Shown here: one piece after another, positions 1-9,755 of the stretch | Layout: each line of letters starts with the position of its first letter | Numbering within the stretch: position 1 is the first letter of the stretch | From: Amanita rubescens | Taxonomy: Eukaryota > Basidiomycota > Agaricomycetes > Agaricales > Amanitaceae | NCBI GenBank assembly: GCA_015039365.1 | Contig: WION01000454.1 | Location: forward strand, 1-42,578 | DNA length: 42,578 nt | Reading direction: 5' to 3' | Made by a program: the position numbers and the translations under genes | The notes under the pieces: generated by a model | Seen by the model: the letters and a program-made list of their open reading frames with translations, nothing else | Database searches by the model: none | What the model was told of the DNA's origin: nothing

Positions 1-922
1 ATGGCAGAAGCTCCCCTGCTTCCTCTTATGGTCGCCGTCGACGCGAATGAGGATGCAGATATGTTTAAATGGTCCACCGTCGACTACGTCACTGACAGGA
101 ATGCTGTGCGCAAAATCATGCGATGGGTCGGTGGCGACGATGTGAGAGATTTCCGTATCGATCTTCAACTCGCTGGGCGCAAAACCGTTATGATGTGCCG
201 CTGGGACAATAAAACGACCGAGCCATTCGTGGGCTTTACCTATGGCTTCAATTATTTCAACAAAAGCACAAAGAAAGCTCACCCGGAAGCAACTGGTCAC
301 CACCGAATCATAAGTTATGTATGTGGACCAACTTTCGTAACCTGCGGACGTACTAAACTGGTGAAAGGAAATGAATGGATTGAATATGGTTCTTAGGTAT
401 GCGGTGGATGGCTTCGTGCCCGGCGGCGACGCAGCGAAGTCTGATGTGGGAGACATAGCCGATTCTCTGGCGTCCCTGAATATTTCAAAAGAAAAGGCAG
501 AAGCGAAGCGAGTGGAGGGTACTTCATTGCACGTCATTTCCTTTGGCACAAAAGTACCACAAGATTCTATCCTTGAGATTGCCACCATCTCGAAAGCGAG
601 AGAGAGTCAGCTGGACTGGGATGAAAAAGCACCTCAGCTATTCCTCTCGCAAACGTACAACTTCTACGTCGGTCTGCATGACCGCGGATTCTTCTCGGCG
701 GTACGAAAACGGAGGTTTAACCCCGAAGCTTTATCGGTAAAAGTGCGGATAAATCTGAAAAGACTGCGGAGTGCACTCGGTCTCATTCAAGAAATTATCA
801 TCAAATATGGGCAGCGCGGCCGCATTAGCCTCGTGTGCAAAGATGGCACATTAAATGTCTACGAAAGGGTTAGCGAGGAGACTTTTCTACCAGATGACTA
901 TATGCAGAGATTTGGCATCTGA
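1..922 (+). CDS. Basidiomycete family protein, possibly 5' truncated by the window edge
   Basis: Two exons, 1-318 and 368-922, give about 290 residues. The 49-nt intron starts GTATGT, ends AAAG and holds a branch-like TACTAAAC. Removing it joins ...GHHRIISY to EMNGLNMVLRYAVDG, which is how I remember this family reading across the join, so the stop at 394-396 is intronic. The family is common in Agaricomycetes and is often labelled geranylgeranyl pyrophosphate synthetase; I see no DDxxD prenyltransferase motif, so that label looks unsupported. Recognisable blocks are DFRIDLQLAGRKTV near residue 50, YGFNYF, and a C-terminal YGQRGRISLVCKDG. No signal peptide or membrane segment is visible. The ATG falls on base 1, so upstream exons may be missing. 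Function unknown. Confidence 0.78.
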
Positions 923-1305
923 ACTTGCGAGAGTATATATTCTTATCGATTACGCATGAATTTGAGATATTGGAAATGATCGCGCGCAAGACATGTGAGT
1001 GAGAATTAACAATCTCGGATGCGGTGTCACGCAACAAAATGCTATTGTAATTGAGTACTCGTCGTCATGCTGCACAGTCAGTCCAAAATTAGACGAACAA
1101 AGGGTATCCTGTGCAAAAACAGTACGCTAAGTGATACGTGAATCCAGTGAAAACGAGATAATGTTCGAGTCCTGGCAAGAGAGTCGAGTAACAAGTATAC
1201 TAGTAATTTTAAGTTACTTAAAAGAAGCTTCGCCGCGATCTACTTCATGCGAAATATTAGACTCGATCAACCCAGAAAAATGCATGGACGGACACTACAA
1301 CGGGC
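923..1305. other. Intergenic region between convergent genes
   Basis: About 380 bp between the stop of the first gene and the stop of ROT1, which face each other. Short open frames here (for example near 1131) have no coding character that I recognise. It is presumably the two 3' UTRs; I see nothing else. Confidence 0.5.
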
Positions 1306-2150
1306 TTATAGTAGCAGCGTTGATGTCAGAGCAAACAAAAATAGTCCGACGGCGCCACGTAGGCCAACCGTTATGTGCTGTCCAGCAGCGTTACTTCTCT
1401 GGATCAGCTCCCGCTTCGCGACGACGGGCGTCGTTTGACGTATCTGCTGTGTAGGCAATATGTTTGGTGTGGTGGATATCTGAAACAAGGGCGGCAACGG
1501 AGCGCCGTTGAATTGGTACATTTGCAGAACGGTTCCCTGCGTCGCGCTTTGAGATACTGCCCAACCTGTATACAGCTCAGTGAGATTGTAAGTCTCAATG
1601 AAGTCTGAGATGGCGCCGCAAGGGTTTTGGATTTGCTGAAACCCATCGTCGTTGAAAGGGATCATGGTGATCGAGCCGTTCGGTTGTAGAGTGTACATGC
1701 CATGGGCCCAGTTCATGACACCTGTTATACATGTGGGCTGGGAACCTACAATGCATTTGATCTAATGAGTGATCCCTGAAACCTGGATTTCGGAATGATA
1801 ATACCGTTCCCGTTCATTCTGTATCGCGCGATCTCATAATAGCCGTCTGCCGTGCTAAGACATTGTGATCAGGGTTTGAGGCGGACAAGGTGAGGGTATA
1901 AAAACACACAAGGAATAGGACATGCCCGTGTTTTGAGGGTAGATAAAAGACCTGTTAACGGGATTGGCGAAGCCCTGAGATTGACAGGTAAGTTATTTTA
2001 TGATGATCCTCGCTACAAGACACTAACAGGACCGGTTTCAACAGCCTTACTGCCAGAACTCCAGGTTCCTATGAGGGGGGCGTTGGAAGTTTGTGAATAC
2101 ACTAATGGCGATATTGCCAGCAGCAGGGCAACGGCGTATGTAAATAGCAT
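1306..2150 (-). CDS. ROT1: ROT1-like ER chaperone / cell-wall assembly protein
   Basis: Four exons on the minus strand: 2150-2028, 1974-1910, 1854-1805 and 1745-1306, 678 nt, 225 residues. A signal peptide (MLFTYAVALLLAISPLVYS) is followed by GTWSSGSKAV, GFANPVNRSFIYP, DGYYEIARYRMNGNGSQP and TCITGVMNWAHGMYTL. This is the order of conserved blocks in the Rot1 family. The C terminus is hydrophobic (VGLFLFALTSTLLL), fitting an ER membrane or GPI-type anchor. In yeast Rot1 is an essential ER protein that helps protein folding and beta-1,6-glucan synthesis; the same role here is inferred from family. All introns are 53-59 nt GT-AG. It lies head to tail about 100 bp downstream of PRE7, so its promoter probably overlaps the PRE7 3' end. 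Confidence 0.93.
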
Positions 2151-2251
2151 GCCGGAAAGGAAAGGACAGGAAGGGAGAAGAGTGACCGCTGCGCAGAGTC
2201 GAGGAGAATTGTATGTCTCTGTTTGCCACCCCTCTGCTATGCTACTCCTTT

Positions 2252-3303
2252 CTAGTCCTTCTTCAAATCCCGTCGAATATAAAATACACGCGGTCCCTCT
2301 TCCATCGTTGTCACCTCTGCAACTCCTACAATATTCTCAACTCCATCTATCGCTGCGCTGTCCCGCCCAACCACTACATATATTTCCAACCCATCGCCAA
2401 CCTAGCAACCACATGAGCCGCTTTTTCCGTTGCCATGCAAAGTATCTCACCTCAATATGGCGCTCCGTTGCGCTGGTGAACGCATCAACAACCAGCTTCA
2501 ATACTGACGTAAGCGGGAGATGCGTTGGGAATGATTCGCCTTGAGCTGCCGTTTGGTTTTTAAAGTAGACCTAGTCTGTGTTAACTATGTCTCAGGGCAG
2601 GAGACGCCGCAGTCCGATCGGCGCATGATGACTTGCCTGATTGTCTAGCAATGGTTGCACAAGTGATTGCGCCGCGCCCGCTGCGCGACAAGCCTCGCGT
2701 TCGTATGATCCGACGGGATCGAATGAGTACACAGATCCAGTTCCTGTTAACGCGAGACATTTACTATCACAAGTAGGCCAAGTACCGAGACGTGCTCACC
2801 GTCTTCTTCAATTCCGCCTAGTACGTTGTAGACATAGTAAGGGAAGAAGCGCCGTGAATACAGCATGGTTTGGATAAGGCGCGCAATTGCGCGAATAGGG
2901 CATGTCTTTTGCATGAGCATGACGATACCACTTTGGTCAGAAGACTTTATGAGTCGAGACGAAGCGGAATAACCACACAATGACGTACCTCTAGTCTCTG
3001 CCGCACTTTCTTCACAAACATATTTCCATCGGCAGCGAATCCATTGACAGCGAGAATTGCTTTATCCGTTCTAACGGAAAGATCAGCGTGCAAGGTAATC
3101 GTCTTGGGAAAATTCACTCACAATCGAAAAACTTTGGGTGCATAACGCGTTTGGATGCTGTAACCTTCGCTCTGTCTGGTGTCGCCAGCAATCACACTGA
3201 AATCTGCACCAGAGATAGCCAAGATAGTGCCGCCGTTCTCGGTGTATGGGTTGAAGTTGCGGCTCTGTGGTTGTTGATTTGCCAGAGGACTTATACCTAG
3301 CAT
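2252..3303 (-). CDS. PRE7: 20S proteasome subunit beta-6 (PRE7/PSMB1), with an apparent 1-nt frameshift
   Basis: Six exons: 3303-3122, 3070-2989, 2930-2800, 2743-2637, 2570-2451, 2401-2252. Signature blocks in order are [75 protein letters not shown] and [17 protein letters not shown]. Beta-6 is a structural, non-catalytic subunit of the proteasome core, essential in yeast, and it lacks the catalytic N-terminal Thr. Exon 3 starts in the frame [11 protein letters not shown] but continues as [13 protein letters not shown] in another frame; one surplus base in the GGG at 2898-2900 explains it. Without that base the product is 256 residues. Intron 4 (2571-2636) uses a GC donor (CAG|GCAAGT). The gene is divergent from the UBA gene at 3437, with about 130 bp between starts. 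Confidence 0.92.
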
Positions 3304-3436
3304 GACGAGAGTTCAACTATAGCTCGTTGCAAGCTGAAGAAGAAGAGACGATATGCGTAATTATAGAGGCCGCGTAATGGCGTACTCGTGAGAACAATTG
3401 TTCTTCCAAAAAGGGAACATTACTCTTTACTGTCAA

Positions 3437-3879
3437 ATGTCTCGCACTAATGGTCGTCCTGAGCTAGAGGTCATCGCAAACGTACGTCTGGTGTCTTGTT
3501 TCATCGCCTTTTTTGCTAACATCTACAGGGTTCTTGAATCCCCACGCTAAACGCATGTTAATCTCATCTCTCGAATATACGCTTTAGTTCATCGATGGCT
3601 TCTCGTATTCAAAAGGGAAATTAGAAGAAGCTTTCCGTCCCGGAGGGTTTCTAGAAAAGGCACCTCCAAAACCACACAAAGAAGCATTACCCAGTTTTGT
3701 AAAGAAGGAAGATGTCGAGTTAATAGTGCGTTCACTCATCCCTTGCCATCTTTCTTGTGGCTTATGCACGTCTGTAGATACACGAGTTTGAAATACCGAG
3801 GCAAAAAGCTGAGAAAATACTCGTAGATCATGAGGGAGATATCGGAAAGGCTCTTCGTGCCCTCATCAAACCGCAATAG
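3437..3879 (+). CDS. HYPK-like small UBA-domain protein
   Basis: Three exons, 3437-3481, 3588-3725 and 3778-3879, give 94 residues starting MSRTNGRPELEVIAN. The middle is FIDGFSYSKGKLEEAF and GGFLEKAPPKPHKE. The last 35 residues (EFEIPRQKAEKILVDHEGDIGKALRALIKP) have the compact helix pattern of a UBA domain of the HYPK/NAC-alpha type, in which the end of the protein is the conserved part. HYPK proteins act at the ribosome with the NatA acetyltransferase; that role is inferred, not shown. Intron 1 is long (106 nt) and could hide a micro-exon, since an alternative acceptor lies at about 3529, but using it gives a stop. It shares a short divergent promoter with PRE7. Confidence 0.75.
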
Positions 3880-4170
3880 ATTGTGGTTGTGTGTCCATTT
3901 ATCGCCAACTTGATGCAGTTTGGCACATATCTTGTCCATCGAGTAATACTATTTCTATGCCATTTAAGTTGGTATCAATGCCTTTAGATCTTACGCCATT
4001 CAAGTCCTCATCAATATTTGATCTGCGTTCCGATGCCATTATACTCTCTATACTTTGCACAACACCTTAAAATGCATAATCTTTTGGTCTCTCTCCTTGA
4101 AATGAACAATTGCGCTCATCTGGGAGAACACTCTAGCTCTCTGTTACGAAATAAAAACAGGATAACAGCA

Positions 4171-5623
4171 CTAATTGAATATGTCGATGCCCCAACTTTT
4201 ACTCGGATCAAGGCCCCGCTGAGGCTTATGGGACGTTGCCGCCTTCTCTAATTTCTCAAACGCTGCCTCCGGAAGCGCTACGACTGTTTTGTTCGTTGAG
4301 ACGCGAGTGAAACTGCCATCACCCAAGTTTATAGAAAACGTACCTTGAATATTCTCTTTTATGCGAGATGGCGTCACACTCTTGGGAAGGACGGCTGTCT
4401 ACACGAGAGCATGATTGACGGCTCAGCCTAGCTGGGAAATAAACATACCCCACGTTGAACGTGCCAGGAAATAAGTACTTGCGCAGGGGTTATGCCCAGT
4501 TCGGTGGATATTTCTTGGACCTGTGTAGTATATGATGTTTGTTCACAACACTCAATAAAAAACTGACCTCTGGAACTGACAAGGAATCGTGCACTCGCTC
4601 AGCGCTTCCCAGGGGCGAATAAGCCTCAAGTAAAATATTGTTCTCTTTTGACCACTGATAGGGCTTGAATTTCCCAACTCAGACCGTATGCAGAATTTGT
4701 ACCTTGAGAAGTTCTGGTTGTGGGAACCAGAAATTAATTTCGACTTGGTTAACTGCCGGTTTGATTTTTAAAGCATTGCTTGTGAGATTGTTCAGCCTGG
4801 TATTTCCATAGCAGTCAATCTAGTCCGGAGATTTGCTTACAAACCTCCGTATATTGAAGCTATTGACCGCTTAAATTCAAACATAGATGAAATGATCAAT
4901 AGGTCATACTAACTTGCTGACACCGATATTTCTTATTTTTCCTTTTTCCACAAGCTCTTCAAGTTTCTGCCAGGTGGGGTATGGATTCTCGGTGAGATTA
5001 AAATCAATTCCTCCGCCATCCTTGAACGCCACTGGCCTACAAAAACAACTATAAGTAGCTTAAATCGAGCAATGCCAACAGCCGCTATACCAATGGATAA
5101 GGTACAAGTCGAGATAATCTGTACCGAGCCTTGCGAGAGACTCGTCGAGCACGCGCTCGATGTCTTCTGGAGCGTGGAATGAGTTCCAGAGCTGTCGACG
5201 GCATAAGCCAGGATCCCTGTCGTAGGCCTACGTTCTTGCCTTAGAGGTGAGCCATATATCGCTCCTTGGAACGTTGGATTCTTTAATTGCTTTCCCAACC
5301 ATTGCTTCATTCTGAACAGAAATTAGACACTGAGATTGCATAGAATATTACATACGCGATAGATCCAAGCATCGTCGATATGCCTATAACCGGCCTTCAA
5401 GGCAACCTATTCATTTGGGTTGTTATAAGGGATTTATGAATGACAGAAATAGCGCGTCAGACAAACCTTTACCGCATTGCCGACTTCACTGCGGGAAGAC
5501 CTCCACACACCTGAATGTCACCGTCTTACAGTTGTCCGCGTAGATGTGCTAGGGCATACCTAATCCAACAGTGGGTAGCCGGTCGCCAGAGGCCAACGTA
5601 TAATGTCCGGGTAACGTCGCCAT
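4171..5623 (-). CDS. Aldo-keto reductase (GCY1/glycerol dehydrogenase-like)
   Basis: Twelve exons from 5623 to 4171 total 900 nt, 299 residues, the usual family size. The NADPH-dependent aldo-keto reductase tetrad is visible: Asp in GYRHIDDAWIY, Tyr in the same block, Lys in WLTSK and His in DLYLIHWP. Further on come AVNQVEINFWFPQPELLK, AYSPLGS, LPKSVTPSRI and a terminal SKSWGIDIF. The substrate cannot be read from sequence. Exons: 5623-5560, 5510-5467, 5406-5356, 5311-5240, 5191-5091, 5036-4914, 4859-4845, 4796-4703, 4663-4568, 4520-4449, 4398-4344, 4283-4171. One exon is only 15 nt. The intron 5192-5239 has a GC donor (AAG|GCAAGA). An in-frame ATG at 5830 would add 69 residues with a hydrophobic helix; I prefer the start at 5623 because MATLPGHYTLASGDRLP is a normal family start. 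Confidence 0.95.
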
Positions 5624-5830
5624 AGTTGAGAGGTTAGAGTGACAACTCTTCAATCTGAACAAGTTGAAGGGACTCGGATACGGATGCCCGAAAAGCTGTC
5701 GAAGGCCGTAGAAAGACGCATACATAATGGCAGCAATAGCGAGGACACGGAATAAAGTATCCTTCCAAGTCCTGAGGTTCGTAGGAGTGCTTGAAAGGAG
5801 CTGCTTGTTTGAAATTGGGAGAGACGACAT

Positions 5831-6158
5831 CACAGTTGACAGAAGCGAGGAGCGAGCCTGACCAATTTAATATTACGATCAACCATATTTAGCACGAGCT
5901 GCTGAGACTCAAAGTTAACGAAACTCCAAATGGCACTCAAATGAAATATTCGCAAGGCCAAATATCCTCCCCCTATTAAATGTTGAATTTCCGGAGCTAT
6001 GGCCACATATTTTCTGATCCCCAGTGGCTCTCGGTGCTAGTAGTAGATATTGATTCGTAGCCCTTGTTAGCATAATGGAATAATATAATTGTATCTTTTC
6101 CTTGTATCAATGTCTCGCCAGGATTCATTCATACACTTCTCCAATTATTGTATATATT
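5831..6158. other. AT-rich intergenic region and 3' flank of copy A
   Basis: The left part is upstream of the aldo-keto reductase. The right part (about 6100-6158) is the 3' flank of copy A and resembles the 3' flanks of copies B and C (AGAATATATACAA, GAGACATTGATAC read on the minus strand). No gene is seen. Confidence 0.5.
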
Positions 6159-7986
6159 CTACTTGGTTCCAGGCAATAGCTTGAACAGCGCTTCGACCCC
6201 AACACGAGAACGCTCGACGGTCTCCCTGACCTCATTCGCATGTTTCAAACTGATATTCAAGTTCCCAGCTCCGAGCAGTGCAGATAGCTGTCCGTCGTCC
6301 AGCACTTCCGCCGTGCAGCGCCCCAACACTGTCATGTTCTTACTTTGGACCTGCAGCCACCGATTGGGGCCGCAGGGAATCCAGTACAACCAGGCTTGAA
6401 CATAACCTGTACTGATGCCGCGGGGCACGAAGACAGGGGCACTTTTCTCTGTGTCGGGTCTGTTAGACTCTCCGATGTCATATGCCACGCGCGCAGCAGG
6501 TATGGCGAATGTGGAAGGTGCAGGCGGGGGACCCAAAGATCGCGAAGATGGTGATGGTGATGGTGGAAAGGAAAGGAAAACGAGGCAGCAGTCGTACATA
6601 TCCATCGGGGACGTGTCCGGGCCAACCATCCACATGGCGCTTGAAAGCACGGTGTCGCCGATCGTGGCAGTGATCTTGATTTCGATCGAGGACGATTTGC
6701 TCAGGTCGAAATCGCGGGGGAGCTCGCACGACATCCGCAACTCCCGTGGCTCACTTATCAGGTTCATGATGTGCCGTGCGGAGAAGGAGTCGTCCGCGTA
6801 TGACTCTATGCCGCGCGGGTGGACGTGAGTCTGATACTGCGCGGCAGCAAGGGTGAGGCTCAAGACACGGGTCTTCATCAACATGTCAAGATCTTGCCAC
6901 TGGTGGCCGACCATCATGCGATCGGCCATAGGCTCAATGCTCTCGGTGAAGTAGTATGCGAGGATGCGGCAGGCAAGCCAAGTCGCCTGAAATCCCGCCC
7001 ACGCGAGCGTGAACGCCGGAGTCATCTTGCTCAAGATGAAGTAGGTGAGGACGAGCGAGACGATGTGCAGAAGCCCGCCGATGAACCACATAATCCCCCA
7101 CCAGATCGAGGTCCTTGGGTCAGCAAGGAGACCAAGAACGACATTCTTCTCGCCGCCAGCCTTCTTCCATGTGGGCAATTCGCCGATGATGGCGTCGAGG
7201 TTCCCGATATTGGCAGGCCTCCGGGCAAGAAAGATCTCTCGAAAAGCGATGATGCACCCAGAGACGAAGAAGAACGAGAAATGGATGGCCGAAATGAGCG
7301 CCAAGTGACGTGCGCCATTAGTCCAGTGGTAATACAGTTCTAAGTACTTGAGGGGTGACAACGCGAGTGCCGACAACTGGAGGATGGTGTGGACACGGAA
7401 AAATGGCCGTGGGGAACCTACGTAGACGGTGAGTGGATCACGAGGAAGAGTCTTCCGGAGTCCTTCAACTATGCGCATGGTCGAACGGTCAAAAGCATAG
7501 ACGTCATTACATGAGGGGTGGTCCCTCGACAGGGGTTCACTGTGTACCTTATATAAATAAAAAATAATTTCATTGGCAACTCCACAATAAAGAAAGAAAG
7601 CCTACCCGCAAAGCCTTTGCATCACAAGACACGCCTAATGGGCCATTGTTGAAAGTGCGCCGGACCTTTATTGCCCAGCTGGATTTGAGTGCGAGGTTCA
7701 AATCCAGCCCAATTGCTCTATCGGAAGTGATACTCCTGAACCCCAGCAGTGATCTGAGCCACCCGGGACTCGCCCCGCTGATGCAAGCCTTGATGACAGA
7801 AGGGGCTCCGAACGCACTGGCGACGCTCCAGACCAAACCAGCTGATCCCCTCTCTCCCAGCGCGAGCGTCTCGGCGATGTCGGACCCGATGAGAGTCGTC
7901 AACGCGCCTACGGGGATGAGGCCATTTCCAAAGGTGATGGAGTGGAGGCCCAGGTCGTCAGAGGTCGCAGAGGTGAAATTCGACAT
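6159..7986 (-). CDS. Multi-pass membrane protein of unknown function, copy A of three
   Basis: Two exons, 7986-7606 (381 nt) and 7547-6159 (1389 nt), give 589 residues. Exon 1 encodes MSNFTSATSDDLG and a glycine/alanine-rich region (GSAGLVWSVASAFGAPSV). Exon 2 encodes at least three hydrophobic helices, around FSFFFVSGCIIAFRE, GGLLHIVSLVLTYFIL and FQATWLACRILAYYF. After these come a long soluble part with THVHPRGIESYADD and MWMVGPDTSPMDMYDCC, a Pro/Ser-rich linker, and a C-terminal domain ending ALFKLLPGTK. It is nearly collinear with copies B and C. The original splice acceptor has been lost (AG to AT at 7551-7552); the next AG, 3 nt on, keeps the frame and drops one Lys. The frame is open throughout, so the gene looks functional. 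I do not recognise a named domain. Confidence 0.85.
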
Positions 7987-8498
7987 GGTTGGTAGGGTAT
8001 TCAAGGGACATGTGCTCAGCATACATATTAAGACAGTGGGCGCGGTGCGTGGGACGCCGCTATGTACAGTACATACCATTTAGTGTCTGTTCAGGAACGA
8101 ATCAGTGACGTGAACATGGTTCACGTACCTGTGTAATTCAGAAATGCATTGCGATAGTGCCCCGAATGAGACCGAGATGGTGTTGAATTTGATCTGCTTG
8201 AGAGTAGAGAGAGAGACCTTCGCGCCTTAACACGAAGGACACCACCGACAATTTTTTTTCCTATTTCGCAAAGGGATCTGGTCGTTCTCTTGATGGGACC
8301 GTGTGGACCTGCCAATGAAAGCAATCAGTCGGGTAAGAGTACGGATGGTAGTTCAGTGTTGCCAAGACAATCCTCGGCGCATGGGGACTTCAGTCGGCGA
8401 TCGGCCGACTCATACGTGGAGGCGCGAAGGGTGCTGCCGATGTCTGGCATCATACGCACGGGCCGTGACGTGACCGACGCGCCTCGTCTCCAATTACA
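7987..8498. other. Divergent intergenic region between copy A and HNT1
   Basis: It holds the promoter of copy A (minus strand), with stretches alignable to the copy B promoter (GTACATAG, then GTCCCA, then GAGCACATGTCC just before the ATG), then a piece of glutathione synthetase (8077-8205), then unassigned DNA up to the HNT1 start. Confidence 0.6.
8077..8205 (-). pseudogene. Relic of glutathione synthetase (part of exon 2, intron 2 and first bases of exon 3)
   Basis: Read on the minus strand this piece matches about 14033-14157 of the intact gene almost base for base: CTCTCAAGCAG, then AATTCAACACCATCTCGGTC, then the exon end CACAGGTA, then intron sequence with ATTCGTTCCTGAAC, then CTAAATGG. 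It includes intron sequence, so it was copied as DNA and not by reverse transcription. It lies upstream of copy A in the same relative orientation as intact GSH2 upstream of copy B. Confidence 0.88.
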
Positions 8499-9176
8499 AT
8501 GGCATCAATCTCGAAGTACACGATTGATTGCCAATCCGATGTATATCAGAGACTGAGTCTTCTTTCAGGTCACTTGCATCTTGCATTTTCTGCAAAATTA
8601 TCAAAGGTATGAGCTTCCGTATAGCCAAAACCACATCCCTGTTGACACGAGTTGCAGGCGAAATTCCCAGTTTCAAGTTGATCGAGACAAACCTTTCGTC
8701 CGTATACGATCTCATACCACATGTTCCCATCCAACGATGACGATTAGTTATTCCTTCCTTGACATTGGACCTTTGTCTCGAGGACATGCACTTGTAATTC
8801 CGAAATGTATGTATCATAAGTCCGCTCGACACCCTTTTGACTGATTTCTAGATCATGCCGAGAAATTCCATGAATTACCTGAAGAACATCTTACTGATAT
8901 ATTGCCAATCGCCAAGAAGATCGCCGTCGCACAGGGACTAGAGAATTACAATATTCTCCAAAACAATGGAGCAATTGCGCATCAAGTGACGAGGTTCCTT
9001 GCCTCTGTACATTATAAAATATTGACGCGAAGCAGGTTGTGCAACATGTCCATTTTCATGTGATTCCAAAGCCGACTGCGAGTGATGCTGAAGGACTTGT
9101 TATTGAATGGCCGACCCAGCAGATCAGTAAGGAAGAACTGAAGGCACTTCAAGAAGAGTTACAAAGCCGTCTTTAG
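8499..9176 (+). CDS. HNT1: HIT-family adenosine 5'-monophosphoramidase (HNT1/HINT-like)
   Basis: Six exons, 8499-8515, 8569-8606, 8658-8697, 8748-8806, 8852-8985 and 9036-9176, total 429 nt, 142 residues. Conserved blocks are CIFCKIIKGEIPSFKLIET, SFLDIGPLSRGHALVIPK, NYNILQNNGAIAHQ and the histidine triad HVHFHVIPK, all in one frame after splicing. HINT enzymes cleave AMP from AMP-lysine-type phosphoramidates using the middle His of the triad. The 17-nt first exon (MASISK) is set by frame: the GTACAC donor at 8516 is the one that joins to SLASCIF. The intron at 8698 has a weak donor (GTCCGT). It is transcribed away from copy A. Confidence 0.94.
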
Positions 9177-9755
9177 CATGTGCTTAGAAGTTCATTGATC
9201 CATACATGCTGTACCTGCTCCCGTCTCATACATAATTCAACAGAATATACAAAGGAAAATCCAAACTAATCAACTAAGGAAGCCTCCTAGCGGCAAACTA
9301 ATCCCGAGAGACCTTCATGATTCCATTGTTGTCGTTCCAGAGACAAGGCACGAAAATCCTCGACTTCACTTGGGGTGGAGTAGTTGACTGCCCGAACTTC
9401 CGAGGCCTCAACGTCAACGTTCACGGATTATGGTCCTGACCATGGCGATTGCCACGAGAGAGCCGCCATCGCGTCATCACCCAATCTTCGGGTTCAACTC
9501 GTTAGTGAATTTTTCAATGCCTGATATCAGTTAACAGTAGAAAGTTCTGCGGCTTGTCAGTTATTGAATATACCGTCTGCTCGTTCATTACTGTTCGATT
9601 GGTCGGCAATTGCCGCCGACTTGACCTAGACCCGTTACGTAACCAGGAGTTTTTAATGGAACGAATCTGTAGCCAGAAGTAATTAGATCAGAATGAAGTT
9701 ATCAAGTGCTGTTCATTCCTTCTGCCTCATTCCGAGCCTTTAGAGAACAATCTCT
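9177..9755. other. Intergenic region HNT1-RPAP1
   Basis: About 580 bp between two genes on the same strand, containing the HNT1 3' flank and the RPAP1 promoter. A small inverted repeat ATGGTC/GACCAT lies near 9430. I see no coding sequence or RNA gene. Confidence 0.5.

Noticed and set aside
337..396. Frameshift or stop inside the first gene
   Set aside because: A 49-nt intron (319-367) with GTATGT donor and TACTAAAC branch explains the stop and restores the family sequence.
4933..5310. 125-residue open frame within the aldo-keto reductase
   Set aside because: It is a mixture of exon sequence in the wrong frame and introns of that gene.
6415..7343. Long plus-strand open frames opposite copy A (also opposite B and C)
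   Set aside because: They recur at the same places in all three paralogues and mirror GC-rich codons; no start, splice or family evidence.
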